This document shows, in pieces, positions 24,314 to 32,110 of a DNA stretch of 34,718 bases (its first letter is position 1; each line of letters starts with the position of its first letter). Under the pieces are notes generated by a model. It worked only from the letters and a program-made list of their open reading frames with translations. It made no database searches and was not told the origin of the DNA. The DNA is from Buttiauxella sp035271705 (lineage in GTDB: Bacteria; Pseudomonadota; Gammaproteobacteria; Enterobacterales; Enterobacteriaceae). The position numbers were made by a program, and so were the translations under genes. Location: NCBI RefSeq assembly GCF_035271705.1, contig NZ_DATERI010000173.1, positions 1 through 34,718 of the forward strand. The letters are read 5' to 3'.

Positions 24314-24372
24314 ATACCCGTCATACTTCAAGTTGCAGGGGTGTTGGCTGCAACTCGAATTATTGAGGGTAT
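24314..24372. repeat. Short (59-bp) ERIC-type repeat between nagB and nagA
   Basis: Ends ATACCCGTCATACTTCAAG and CTCGAATTATTGAGGGTAT flank a short middle GGGGTGTTGGCTG; the central part of a full ERIC is missing. It begins 10 nt after the nagB stop and ends just before the nagA ribosome-binding site, inside the nagBA transcript, where its imperfect palindrome would fold. Confidence 0.88.
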
Positions 24373-24382
24373 AAGTTAGTAT

Positions 24383-25183
24383 TTAAAGATCTTTGATGTT
24401 TTCTGCTTCGAGCTCATTGAAGTACTTCAGGGTCTTCACTTTGAGTTCCATCGTGGACGGCTCATCACAAACCACCACGGCTTTAGGATGCAGTTGCAGA
24501 CAACTAATGGTCCACATGTGATTCACGTTACCTTCCACAGCCGCTTGCAGCGCTTGCGCTTTCAAATGGCCGAGCACCAAAATCATCACTTCTTCTGCAT
24601 CAAGCAGAGTGCCCACGCCAACAGTCAGCGCGTATTTCGGCACTTGAGTCACATCGCCATCAAAGAAACGGGAGTTTGCAACACGGGTGTCATGAGTCAG
24701 CGTTTTGATACGAGTACGAGATGCCAGAGAAGAAGCCGGTTCGTTGAACGCAATATGACCATCGTTACCTACGCCACCCATAAACAGGTGAATTTTGCCG
24801 TAAGAACGGATTTTTTCTTCATAACGACGGCATTCGGCGTCAACATCTTCGGCATTACCATTCAGCAGGTTGATATTATCTGCCGGGATATCAACGTGAT
24901 CAAAGAAATTACGGTGCATGAACGTATGATAGCTTTCTGGATGCTCTTTTGGCAGGCCAACGTATTCATCCATGTTAAAGGTGACGACGTTTTTAAAGCT
25001 AACCTGGCCCGCTTTGTGCATCTCTACCAGTGCTTTGTACGCTTCAAGAGGAGTACCGCCAGTTGGCAGGCCCAGTACGAAAGGGCGATCCGCTGTTGGC
25101 TTAAATGCATTAATACGATTAACGATATGGCGTGCTGCCCATTTGCCAACTTGAGCTGGGGTAGCCAGGGGAATCAGTCTCAT
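24383..25183 (-). CDS. nagB: NagB, glucosamine-6-phosphate deaminase
   Basis: Converts glucosamine-6-P to fructose-6-P and ammonia, feeding amino sugars into glycolysis; allosterically activated by GlcNAc-6-P in E. coli. 266 residues from the ATG at 25183, the usual length. Motifs: LGLPTGGTPLEAYKAL, VVTFNMDEYVGLPKEHP (catalytic Asp), and GGVGNDGHIAFNEPASS (catalytic His and Glu). Two ATGs are adjacent; GAGG (25190-25193) stands 6 nt before the second, and the conserved protein begins MRLIPL, so I chose that one. First gene of nagBACD, divergent from nagE. Confidence 0.96.
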   Translation of the reverse strand: MRLIPLATPAQVGKWAARHIVNRINAFKPTADRPFVLGLPTGGTPLEAYKALVEMHKAGQVSFKNVVTFNMDEYVGLPKEHPESYHTFMHRNFFDHVDIPADNINLLNGNAEDVDAECRRYEEKIRSYGKIHLFMGGVGNDGHIAFNEPASSLASRTRIKTLTHDTRVANSRFFDGDVTQVPKYALTVGVGTLLDAEEVMILVLGHLKAQALQAAVEGNVNHMWTISCLQLHPKAVVVCDEPSTMELKVKTLKYFNELEAENIKDL

Positions 25184-25288
25184 CATTCACCTCATAATTT
25201 AATAGAAAATAGAGTTAGCCAGATTGATTGTCCGAACCCTCTAAGGGTAAACCAGTTTCAAACTGGTCATAACGCGGTCAACCCGACT

Positions 25289-25309
25289 TGATTTTTCGGA
25301 TGATAAAAT
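25289..25309. promoter_or_regulatory. Candidate NagC operator near nagB
   Basis: TGATTTTTCGGATGATAAAAT, centred at 25299, is an AT-rich imperfect inverted repeat 96 bp (about nine turns) from the better nagE-side site. In E. coli NagC loops the DNA between two such operators. The match is weak; position is the main support. Confidence 0.4.
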
Positions 25310-25356
25310 AAGTTTTAGTCGATAGCTAGCCAGAGAGGGGTGCAATAACAATATTT

Positions 25357-25372
25357 GGTGATTGTAATCACA
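25357..25372. promoter_or_regulatory. CRP-binding site between nagB and nagE
   Basis: GGTGA, six bases, TCACA: nine of ten positions fit the CRP consensus TGTGA-N6-TCACA. It lies between the two NagC-type sites in the divergent nag control region, where E. coli also has a CRP site. Confidence 0.75.
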
Positions 25373-25384
25373 AAAAAAGGGTGT

Positions 25385-25405
25385 TTAATTTGCGATACGA
25401 ATTAA
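25385..25405. promoter_or_regulatory. NagC operator near nagE
   Basis: TTAATTTGCG, A, TACGAATTAA: an imperfect 21-bp palindrome centred at 25395. Its right half matches the chiP site at 29485-29505 in nine of ten positions. It lies about 120 bp upstream of nagE. Confidence 0.7.
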
Positions 25406-25517
25406 TTTTTCACACACTCAGACAACTGGTGAATGATTGCCAAGTTTTCAAGGTTTGTTAAACAATAATAAAACTGCTTTGAACGAGCCTTAACAGGGTC
25501 TCATAGGGGGAATTAAC

Positions 25518-27542
25518 GTGAGTATTCTAGGTTATTTGCAAAAGGTTGGCCGCGCGCTGATGGTGCCGGTAGCCACATTACCAGCCGCAGCCATATTAAT
25601 GGGTGTTGGTTACTGGATTGACCCTATTAGCTGGGGGGGGGATAGCGCATTAGCGGCGTTATTCATTAAGTCTGGTGCTGCTATTATTGATAACATGTCC
25701 GTGCTGTTCGCCATTGGTGTGGCTTACGGTATGTCTAAAGACAAAGACGGTGCAGCAGCTCTTACCGGTTTTGTTGGCTTCTTAGTTTTAACAACTCTCT
25801 GCTCTCCAGCAGCGGTTGCCATGATCCAAAAAATCCCGGTGGACCAGGTTCCGGCGGCATTCGGTAAGATTAGCAACCAATTCGTCGGTATCCTCGTCGG
25901 TATCATCTCTGCAGAATTGTACAACCGTTATAGCAGCGTTGAGCTGCCAAAAGCGTTGTCCTTCTTCAGCGGTCGCCGTTTGGTTCCAATCCTCACTTCC
26001 TTTGTGATGATCGTGGTTGCATTCATTCTTATGTACATCTGGCCGATGATCTTCGACGGCCTGGTGAACTTCGGTGAACACATCCAGAAACTGGGCTCTG
26101 CAGGTGCGGGTATTTACGCATTCTTCAACCGTTTGCTGATTCCAGTCGGTCTGCACCACGCGCTGAACTCCGTGTTCTGGTTTGACGTTGCGGGTATTAA
26201 CGATATCCCTAACTTCCTGGGCGGCGGACAGTCCATCGAATCAGGTAAAGCGGTTGTCGGGATTACGGGTCGTTACCAGGCTGGTTTCTTCCCAATCATG
26301 ATGTTTGGCCTGCCTGGCGCTGCACTGGCAATCTACCATTGTGCACGTCCTGAAAATAAAGCCAAAGTAATGGGTATCATGATGGCGGGGGCATTTGCTT
26401 CCTTCTTTACAGGTATCACCGAACCGTTGGAATTCTCCTTCATGTTCGTGGCTCCTGTTCTGTACGTTATCCATGCGGTATTGACCGGTATTTCTGTGTT
26501 CATCGCTGCCAGCATGCATTGGATCTCTGGATTTGGCTTCAGCGCCGGTCTGGTGGATATGATGCTTTGGGTGCGTAACCCACTGGCAACACATTGGTAC
26601 ATGCTGATTCCACAAGGCATTGTGTTCTTCGGTATCTACTACGCTGTGTTCCGTTTCACTATCACCAAATTCAACCTGTTAACTCCAGGTCGTGAACTGG
26701 CAGTTGCTGGTGATGAAGCTGATGGTCAGGACGTGAATATTAGTGCCGACACCAACCAGGATGTTTCTCTACTGGCTCGTCAGTATGTCGCAGCGGTAGG
26801 CGGTTCAGCTAACTTGACCGGTATTGATGCGTGTATCACTCGTTTGCGTCTGAACGTGAAAGACTCTTCATTAGTTAATGAAGCGTTGGCAAAACGTCTG
26901 GGTGCAAGTGGTGTTATCCGTCTGAACAAAACTAGCGTACAAATTATCGTAGGTTTTGTGGCTGAGAAGATTGCTAACTCAATGAAAACTGTCGGTGATG
27001 TGCCTGCTGCGGCACCTGTTAGTGCTGTCGCGCCAGCTGCTGTTGCTGCGACAAAACCACAGGCTGTGCCAAATGCTGTGACAATCGCTGCGCTAGTTTC
27101 ACCCGTAACGGGTGAAGTGGTTGCGCTGGAGCAGGTTCCTGATGAAGCCTTCGCCAGCAAAGCAGTCGGTGACGGTGTTGCTATTAAGCCGACAGAGAAA
27201 ACGGTTGTCTCGCCAGCCGCGGGTACTATCGTGAAAATCTTTAATACCAACCACGCGTTCTGTCTGGAAACCGAAAAAGGTGCAGAGATCGTTGTCCATA
27301 TGGGCATTGATACCGTTGCATTGAACGGCCAGGGCTTTACTCGTCTGGTAGAAGAGGGGGCTGAAGTGGTTGCAGGCCAGCCGATTCTGGAAATGGATCT
27401 TGATTTCCTGAACGCCAATGCTCGCTCCATGATTAGCCCAGTCGTTTGTAGCAACATTGATGACTACAGTGGTCTGGTAATCCAGGCACAAGGTTCAGTG
27501 GTTGCAGGGCAAACACCTCTGTACGAAATTAAAGGCAAATAA
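25518..27542 (+). CDS. nagE: NagE, GlcNAc-specific PTS permease (EIICBA)
   Basis: Inner-membrane PTS permease that imports and phosphorylates N-acetylglucosamine. 674 residues, longer than E. coli NagE (648). Order: EIIC membrane domain (about 1-390; GLPGAALAIYHCARPENKAK, TGITEPLEFSFMFVAP), linker, EIIB (phosphorylated Cys in GIDACITRLRL), a second Ala/Val/Pro-rich linker, then EIIA (active His in IVVHMGIDTVAL). The EIIB and EIIA parts look almost identical to E. coli, but EIIC differs strongly from the K-12 protein as I recall it and looks nearer PtsG-type domains. The start is GTG with AGGGGG (25505-25510) 7 nt before. A nine-G run lies in codons 39-42. Divergent from nagB. Confidence 0.92.
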   Translation: MSILGYLQKVGRALMVPVATLPAAAILMGVGYWIDPISWGGDSALAALFIKSGAAIIDNMSVLFAIGVAYGMSKDKDGAAALTGFVGFLVLTTLCSPAAVAMIQKIPVDQVPAAFGKISNQFVGILVGIISAELYNRYSSVELPKALSFFSGRRLVPILTSFVMIVVAFILMYIWPMIFDGLVNFGEHIQKLGSAGAGIYAFFNRLLIPVGLHHALNSVFWFDVAGINDIPNFLGGGQSIESGKAVVGITGRYQAGFFPIMMFGLPGAALAIYHCARPENKAKVMGIMMAGAFASFFTGITEPLEFSFMFVAPVLYVIHAVLTGISVFIAASMHWISGFGFSAGLVDMMLWVRNPLATHWYMLIPQGIVFFGIYYAVFRFTITKFNLLTPGRELAVAGDEADGQDVNISADTNQDVSLLARQYVAAVGGSANLTGIDACITRLRLNVKDSSLVNEALAKRLGASGVIRLNKTSVQIIVGFVAEKIANSMKTVGDVPAAAPVSAVAPAAVAATKPQAVPNAVTIAALVSPVTGEVVALEQVPDEAFASKAVGDGVAIKPTEKTVVSPAAGTIVKIFNTNHAFCLETEKGAEIVVHMGIDTVALNGQGFTRLVEEGAEVVAGQPILEMDLDFLNANARSMISPVVCSNIDDYSGLVIQAQGSVVAGQTPLYEIKGK

Positions 27543-27570
27543 TCGCTCCTGAGCCATAAATTGTGCCTTT

Positions 27571-27604
27571 AGCGGCTGGTGAGATTTTCTCCAGCCGCTT
27601 TTTT
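27571..27604 (+). terminator. nagE intrinsic terminator
   Basis: A 9-bp stem AGCGGCTGG/CCAGCCGCT (27571-27579 with 27591-27599), 11-nt loop, then a run of six T. It starts 28 bp after the nagE stop, separating nagE from glnS. Confidence 0.9.
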
Positions 27605-27738
27605 ATTGCCGCTTTACTCGCCGTTCCCCATCACTGCCTACCTGTAACCCCCTTATTTATGCAACTAAAGGTTGTTTCCGACGCCTGCTTATTAGATCAT
27701 ATGACGTTAACGAAAGTTTATGCACTGAGGAACCCGCG

Positions 27739-29406
27739 ATGAGTGAGGCTGAAGCCCGCCCAACAAACTTTATTCGCCAGATTATTGATGAAGATTTGGC
27801 CAATGGTAAGCACAACAGCATTTGCACCCGTTTTCCGCCAGAGCCAAACGGCTATCTGCATATCGGTCATGCAAAATCTATCTGCCTGAACTTTGGTATC
27901 GCACAAGATTATCAAGGCCAGTGCAACCTGCGTTTCGATGACACTAACCCGGTAAAAGAAGACATCGAATACGTAGAGTCAATTAAGCAAGATGTTGAAT
28001 GGCTAGGTTTTCATTGGTCTGGCAACGTGCGCTACTCCTCCGATTATTTCGATCAGTTGTTCAACTATGCGGTTGAGCTGATCAATAAAGGTCTGGCGTA
28101 TGTTGATGAACTGACTCCAGAACAGATCCGTGAATATCGCGGCTCATTGACAGCACCTGGAAAAAACAGCCCATTCCGCGATCGTAGCGTCGAAGAAAAC
28201 CTCGCGCTGTTCGAGAAAATGCGTAACGGTGAATTTGCCGAAGGGACTGCGTGCCTGCGTGCGAAAATTGACATGGCATCGCCGTTTATCGTGATGCGTG
28301 ATCCGGTGCTGTATCGCATTAAATTTGCTGACCATCACCAGACTGGCAATAAGTGGTGCATCTATCCGATGTACGACTTCACACACTGCATTTCCGATGC
28401 GCTGGAAGGCATTACGCACTCCTTGTGTACGCTTGAATTCCAGGACAACCGTCGTCTGTACGACTGGGTGTTGGATAACATCACTATTCCTGCGCATCCA
28501 CGTCAGTACGAGTTCTCACGCCTGAATCTCGAATATTCCATCATGTCCAAGCGTAAGCTAAACCTGTTGGTGACGGAGAAGGTGGTAGAAGGTTGGGATG
28601 ACCCACGTATGCCGACCATTTCTGGTCTGCGTCGCCGGGGTTATACCGCTGCTTCTATTCGTGAGTTCTGTAAGCGTATTGGCGTAACAAAGCAAGATAA
28701 CACCGTTGAAATGGCGGCTCTGGAATCTTGTATTCGTGATGACCTGAACGAGAACGCCCCGCGTGCGATGGCAGTGCTTGATCCGGTGAAAGTTATCATT
28801 GAAAACTTCCCGCAGGGCGAAGTTGAAATGGTGACCATGCCTAACCATCCGAACAAGCCAGAGATGGGCAGCCGTCAGGTACCGTTCAGCCGTGAGATAT
28901 ACATTGACCGTGCTGATTTCCGCGAAGAAGCGAATAAGCAGTACAAACGTCTGGTATTGGGCAAAGAAGTCCGTCTGCGTAATGCTTATGTGATTAAAGC
29001 CGATCGCGTTGAGAAAGATGAAGCAGGGAATATCACCGTGCTGCATTGCTCTTACGATCCTGACACGTTAAGCAAAGACCCGGCTGATGGTCGCAAAGTG
29101 AAAGGCGTTATTCATTGGGTCAGCGCAGAACATGCCCTGCCTGTTGAGATTCGTCTGTATGACCGTCTGTTCAGCGTGGCGAACCCTGGTGGCGCGGAAG
29201 ATTTCCTTGCAACAATTAACCTCGACTCTCTGGTTATCAAGCAAGGTTTCGTGGAACCGAGTCTGCAAAATGCAGAAAAAGGTAAAGCGTATCAGTTCGA
29301 GCGCGAAGGTTATTTCTGCCTGGACAGCCGTTATACAACCGCTGAAAAACTGGTATTTAACCGTACCGTTGGGTTGCGTGATACCTGGGCTAAAATAGGC
29401 GAATAA
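27739..29406 (+). CDS. glnS: GlnS, glutaminyl-tRNA synthetase
   Basis: Class I synthetase charging tRNA-Gln. 555 residues, one more than E. coli. HIGH motif in PPEPNGYLHIGHAKS, KMSKS-type motif as IMSKRKL, and the acceptor-stem and anticodon-binding beta-barrel domains intact (CSYDPDTLSKDPADGRKVKGVIHWV). Three tRNA-Gln genes lie 9 kb away. Monocistronic, with its own terminator. Confidence 0.98.
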   Translation: MSEAEARPTNFIRQIIDEDLANGKHNSICTRFPPEPNGYLHIGHAKSICLNFGIAQDYQGQCNLRFDDTNPVKEDIEYVESIKQDVEWLGFHWSGNVRYSSDYFDQLFNYAVELINKGLAYVDELTPEQIREYRGSLTAPGKNSPFRDRSVEENLALFEKMRNGEFAEGTACLRAKIDMASPFIVMRDPVLYRIKFADHHQTGNKWCIYPMYDFTHCISDALEGITHSLCTLEFQDNRRLYDWVLDNITIPAHPRQYEFSRLNLEYSIMSKRKLNLLVTEKVVEGWDDPRMPTISGLRRRGYTAASIREFCKRIGVTKQDNTVEMAALESCIRDDLNENAPRAMAVLDPVKVIIENFPQGEVEMVTMPNHPNKPEMGSRQVPFSREIYIDRADFREEANKQYKRLVLGKEVRLRNAYVIKADRVEKDEAGNITVLHCSYDPDTLSKDPADGRKVKGVIHWVSAEHALPVEIRLYDRLFSVANPGGAEDFLATINLDSLVIKQGFVEPSLQNAEKGKAYQFEREGYFCLDSRYTTAEKLVFNRTVGLRDTWAKIGE

Positions 29407-29426
29407 CAAAAATCGTCTTCTAAGAG

Positions 29427-29455
29427 CGCCGCTAATTCATAGCGGCGTTTTTTTT
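29427..29455 (+). terminator. glnS intrinsic terminator
   Basis: A 7-bp stem CGCCGCT/AGCGGCG (29427-29433 with 29441-29447), AATTCAT loop and a run of eight T. It starts 20 bp after the glnS stop. Confidence 0.92.
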
Positions 29456-29484
29456 GCGCCATATTCATCTTTTATCCACTTTTC

Positions 29485-29505
29485 CATATTCGCGTTGCGA
29501 ATTAA
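29485..29505. promoter_or_regulatory. NagC-like operator upstream of chiP (distal)
   Basis: CATATTCGCG, T, TGCGAATTAA, centred at 29495; inner arms ATTCGC/GCGAAT are perfect over six bases. It resembles the nagE operator and the second chiP site 234 bp downstream. NagC control of chiP is known in E. coli and Salmonella. Confidence 0.6.
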
Positions 29506-29672
29506 TGCTATTTAGAACGCCTCCAGTCTCCTTTCTTTTGGTCAACCTCAGAGCATAATAAATTCTTTGTTTTATTGTTATGGAGCCAATCTGTAGAATT
29601 TTGTGCGTAAATTTTAATTATATTCAGTGAATAAACCTTTCATTGTTATTTGTTACAAATGCTCATGAATTA

Positions 29673-29688
29673 TGTGCTCTCTGTCATA
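29673..29688. promoter_or_regulatory. Candidate CRP site upstream of chiP
   Basis: TGTGC, six bases, TCATA: eight of ten positions fit CRP consensus. It lies between the two NagC-like palindromes, mirroring the nagB-nagE layout. Weak on its own. Confidence 0.35.
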
Positions 29689-29718
29689 ATATCTGAATGA
29701 ACTCTTACAAAACCGTTG

Positions 29719-29739
29719 ATAATTCGCGTCGCGAAAAAT
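29719..29739. promoter_or_regulatory. NagC-like operator upstream of chiP (proximal)
   Basis: ATAATTCGCG, T, CGCGAAAAAT, centred at 29729; inner arms TTCGC/GCGAA are perfect. The left half repeats the central part of the distal site. It lies about 130 bp before the chiP start codon. Confidence 0.6.
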
Positions 29740-29758
29740 AGTCTAATGGGGAGCAGTA

Positions 29759-29794
29759 ATGCGGGAAAATATTTTTAACCGCTTTAGCCGTTAG
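29759..29794 (+). CDS. Candidate 11-residue leader ORF upstream of chiP
   Basis: ATG and ten further codons, then TAG, encode MRENIFNRFSR. A GGGGAG ribosome-binding site (29748-29753) lies 5 nt upstream, nearly ideal, and the next gene on the strand is chiP 74 bp on. I do not know a leader peptide here. It may be an untranslated coincidence, and whether it is transcribed depends on the unknown chiP start site. Confidence 0.35.
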   Translation: MRENIFNRFSR

Positions 29795-29849
29795 GCATTT
29801 TTACTTTTTTCGCTATCTGACGTCTTTTAACGTCTGGCGATTATTTATA

Positions 29850-29866
29850 CGTTAAAGAGGAATTTT
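29850..29866 (+). promoter_or_regulatory. ChiX sRNA pairing site over the chiP ribosome-binding site
   Basis: CGTTAAAGAGGAATTTT covers the AGAGG ribosome-binding site and ends 2 nt before the ATG. From memory, ChiX carries AAATTCCTCTTTGACG, which pairs with all of this except one G-U wobble. ChiX repression of chiP, relieved by a chitobiose-operon decoy, is known in E. coli and Salmonella. Confidence 0.82.
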
Positions 29867-29868
29867 AT

Positions 29869-31266
29869 ATGCGTACGTTTAGTGGTAAACGTAGTGCGCT
29901 GGCGCTTGCAATCGCAGGTGTCACGGCTCTTTCAGGACTGGTTGTAAGCCCTCAGGTAAGTGCCGCAGGTTTTATTGATGATTCAGTTCTGACCGGGGGT
30001 GTTTATTACTGGCAGCGTGAGCGTGATCGTAAAGACGTCACTACAGATAAATATGAAACTAACCTTTCACACGCTACCTGGAACGCAAACCTGGACTTCC
30101 AGTCTGGATATGCCGCAGACATGTTTGGTCTGGATATCGCAGCCTTTACTGCTATCGAAATGGCAGAAAATGGTGACAGCGGCCACCCGAACGAAATCGC
30201 ATTTTCCTCCATCAACAAAGCATACGACGAAGATTATTCTGGCGATAAGAGCGGGATTAGTCTTTATAAAGCCGCAGCGAAATTCAAATACGGCCCAGTT
30301 TGGGCGCGCGCAGGTTATATCCAGCCAACCGGTCAAACGCTGTTAGCGCCACACTGGAGCTTCATGCCTGGTACTTACCAGGGGGCAGAAGCTGGGGCAA
30401 ACTTTGATTACGGCGATGCCGGTGCTCTGAGTTTCTCCTACATGTGGACCAACGAGTACAAAGCTCCATGGCACTTAGAAATGGACAAGTTCTATCAGAA
30501 CGATAAGAACACCCGCGTTGATTTTTTACACTCGCTGGGCGCGAAGTATGACTTCAAAAATGATCTGATTCTCGAAGCCGCATTCGGGCAGGCAGAAGGG
30601 TATGTGGATCAGTACTTCACCAAAGCAAGTTACAAATTTGATGTTGCTGGCAGCCCGTTGTCAACCAGCTACCAATTCTACGGTACACGTGACAAAGTTT
30701 CCGACGGTAGCGTCAACGATCTTTATGACGGCACCGCATGGTTGCAGGCATTGACTCTCGGATACAAAGTGGGCAAGGTTGACCTGCGTGTTGAAGGAAC
30801 CATGGTTAAGGCAGACGGCCAGCAGGGTTACTTCCTGCAACGTATGACCCCAACGTATGCATCTTCTAACGGTCGTCTGGATATCTGGTGGGATAACCGT
30901 TCTGACTTCAACGCCAACGGCGAAAAAGCCTTGTTTGCAGGTGCAATGTATGACCTGAGCAACTGGAACCTGGCAGGTTGGTCAGTGGGGGCCTCTTATG
31001 TTTACGCATGGGATGCTAAACCAAGCTCTAAACCAACCACTGACGGTTTCTACGAAGCCGACAATCGTCTGAAAGAATCTGCCTACAGCCTTGATGCGCT
31101 CTACACCATTCAGGATGGCCGTGCGAAAGGCACTCTGTTCAAACTGCACTTCACTCAATACGACAACCATTCCGACATCCCAAGCTGGGGCGGTGGTTAC
31201 GGCAACATCTTCCAGGATGAGCGCGATGTTAAGTTTATGGTCATCGCTCCGTTTACCATTTTCTGA
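29869..31266 (+). CDS. chiP: ChiP, outer-membrane chitoporin
   Basis: OprD-family outer-membrane porin for chitooligosaccharides, 465 residues (468 in E. coli, old name YbfM). The signal peptide is cut after VSA/VSAA near residue 32-33, and the protein ends in a terminal phenylalanine (APFTIF), as expected of an outer-membrane barrel. Long stretches such as SYMWTNEYKAPWHLEMD and QRMTPTYASSNGRLDIWWDN match E. coli almost exactly. Upstream are NagC-type sites and the ChiX pairing site. In E. coli the lipoprotein gene chiQ follows; here the next gene is fur, convergent, 113 bp after the stop. Confidence 0.95.
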   Translation: MRTFSGKRSALALAIAGVTALSGLVVSPQVSAAGFIDDSVLTGGVYYWQRERDRKDVTTDKYETNLSHATWNANLDFQSGYAADMFGLDIAAFTAIEMAENGDSGHPNEIAFSSINKAYDEDYSGDKSGISLYKAAAKFKYGPVWARAGYIQPTGQTLLAPHWSFMPGTYQGAEAGANFDYGDAGALSFSYMWTNEYKAPWHLEMDKFYQNDKNTRVDFLHSLGAKYDFKNDLILEAAFGQAEGYVDQYFTKASYKFDVAGSPLSTSYQFYGTRDKVSDGSVNDLYDGTAWLQALTLGYKVGKVDLRVEGTMVKADGQQGYFLQRMTPTYASSNGRLDIWWDNRSDFNANGEKALFAGAMYDLSNWNLAGWSVGASYVYAWDAKPSSKPTTDGFYEADNRLKESAYSLDALYTIQDGRAKGTLFKLHFTQYDNHSDIPSWGGGYGNIFQDERDVKFMVIAPFTIF

Positions 31267-31273
31267 TGGGATA

Positions 31274-31293
31274 CCGGGCGTGAGCACGCCCGG
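31274..31293 (+). other. GC-rich hairpin directly after chiP
   Basis: An 8-bp stem CCGGGCGT/ACGCCCGG with GAGC loop starts 7 bp after the chiP stop, ahead of the main terminator. There is no T run, so it may protect the mRNA 3' end rather than terminate. Confidence 0.45.
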
Positions 31294-31308
31294 CATTGTT
31301 TAAGCAAT

Positions 31309-31342
31309 AAAAAAACCGGTGAGCTTCCTCACCGGTTTTTTT
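31309..31342. terminator. Bidirectional terminator between chiP and fur
   Basis: A perfect stem AAAAACCGGTGAG/CTCACCGGTTTTT (31311-31323 with 31328-31340), CTTC loop, with A/T runs outside both arms, so it works for chiP on the plus strand and fur on the minus strand. Confidence 0.93.
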
Positions 31343-31379
31343 ATATTTGGCCACCGGGTAGGGTGGTCAAATGTGCAGA

Positions 31380-31832
31380 TTACTTTTCGCTGATTTCGTG
31401 TGCATTTTCGTCGGTACGGCAATCACCTTCAGCGCAGTGACCGTAAAGGTACAGGCTGTGGTTTGTCAGACGAATGCCATGGCGTGTTGCGATTTCACGC
31501 TGGCGAGCTTCGATTGAATCATCGCTGAATTCAATGACTTTGCCGCAGTCCAGGCAAATCAGATGGTCGTGGTGATGCTGTTGTGTCAACTCGAACACGG
31601 ATTTGCCGCCTTCGAAATTATGACGGGTCACAATGCCTGCATCATCAAACTGGTTTAGAACACGATAAACTGTGGCGAGACCAATCTCTTCGCCCATATC
31701 AATCAGACGTTTATAGAGGTCTTCCGCACTGACGTGGTGGTTCACCGGACCCTGCAACACTTCAAGGATTTTTAATCGCGGAAGCGTGACTTTCAGGCCG
31801 GCCTTCTTCAATGCGGTATTATTGTCAGTCAT
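31380..31832 (-). CDS. fur: Fur, ferric uptake regulator
   Basis: Iron-sensing repressor, 150 residues (148 in E. coli). The N-terminal winged helix runs MTDNNTALKKAGLKVTLPR through GLATVYRVLNQFDDAG. The metal and dimer part has HHHDHLICLDCGKVIEF (CxxC) and a C-terminal CAEGDC motif. I chose the ATG at 31832, the conserved start, with AGGA about 11 nt upstream. The frame stays open upstream to 31934, including an in-frame ATG at 31901. fldA lies upstream on the same strand, separated by an ERIC and about 280 bp. Confidence 0.96.
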   Translation of the reverse strand: MTDNNTALKKAGLKVTLPRLKILEVLQGPVNHHVSAEDLYKRLIDMGEEIGLATVYRVLNQFDDAGIVTRHNFEGGKSVFELTQQHHHDHLICLDCGKVIEFSDDSIEARQREIATRHGIRLTNHSLYLYGHCAEGDCRTDENAHEISEK

Positions 31833-31899
31833 GCGGAAATTGTCCTGTTGCTTAACGGATCGCTCGGACTCAGGGTGAGCGTTAAGATGAATGCGTCTC

Positions 31900-31928
31900 A
31901 TTATAGAACTGCCGCTTCTAAATGGGAA
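31900..31928 (-). promoter_or_regulatory. Candidate fur promoter
   Basis: On the minus strand a perfect -10 TATAAT (31900-31905), 17-bp spacer and TTCCCA (31923-31928, four of six -35 bases). It lies about 70 bp before the fur ATG. The -10 overlaps the upstream in-frame ATG at 31901, so a transcript from here could not use that codon. Confidence 0.45.
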
Positions 31929-32110
31929 CCGCAAGTATTATGCATAATCAAGCTAAAAAACGGCGTCTGAGTCGCGATTTGATTGCCTTGTTAGCTATTT
32001 AGTCAGGAGGTCATTGTACAGGGACAAACTGAAAAGTTAAAAATTTGTAGCGATTATTTTAATCGGAATAATCTATTAATGTGACGCAGTCCAATAGGTG
32101 CGTCACATTG

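Noticed and set aside
26780..27457. A 225-codon open frame on the minus strand opposite nagE
   Set aside because: Antisense shadow of the EIIB-EIIA coding region; composition is a mirror of nagE with no recognisable domains.
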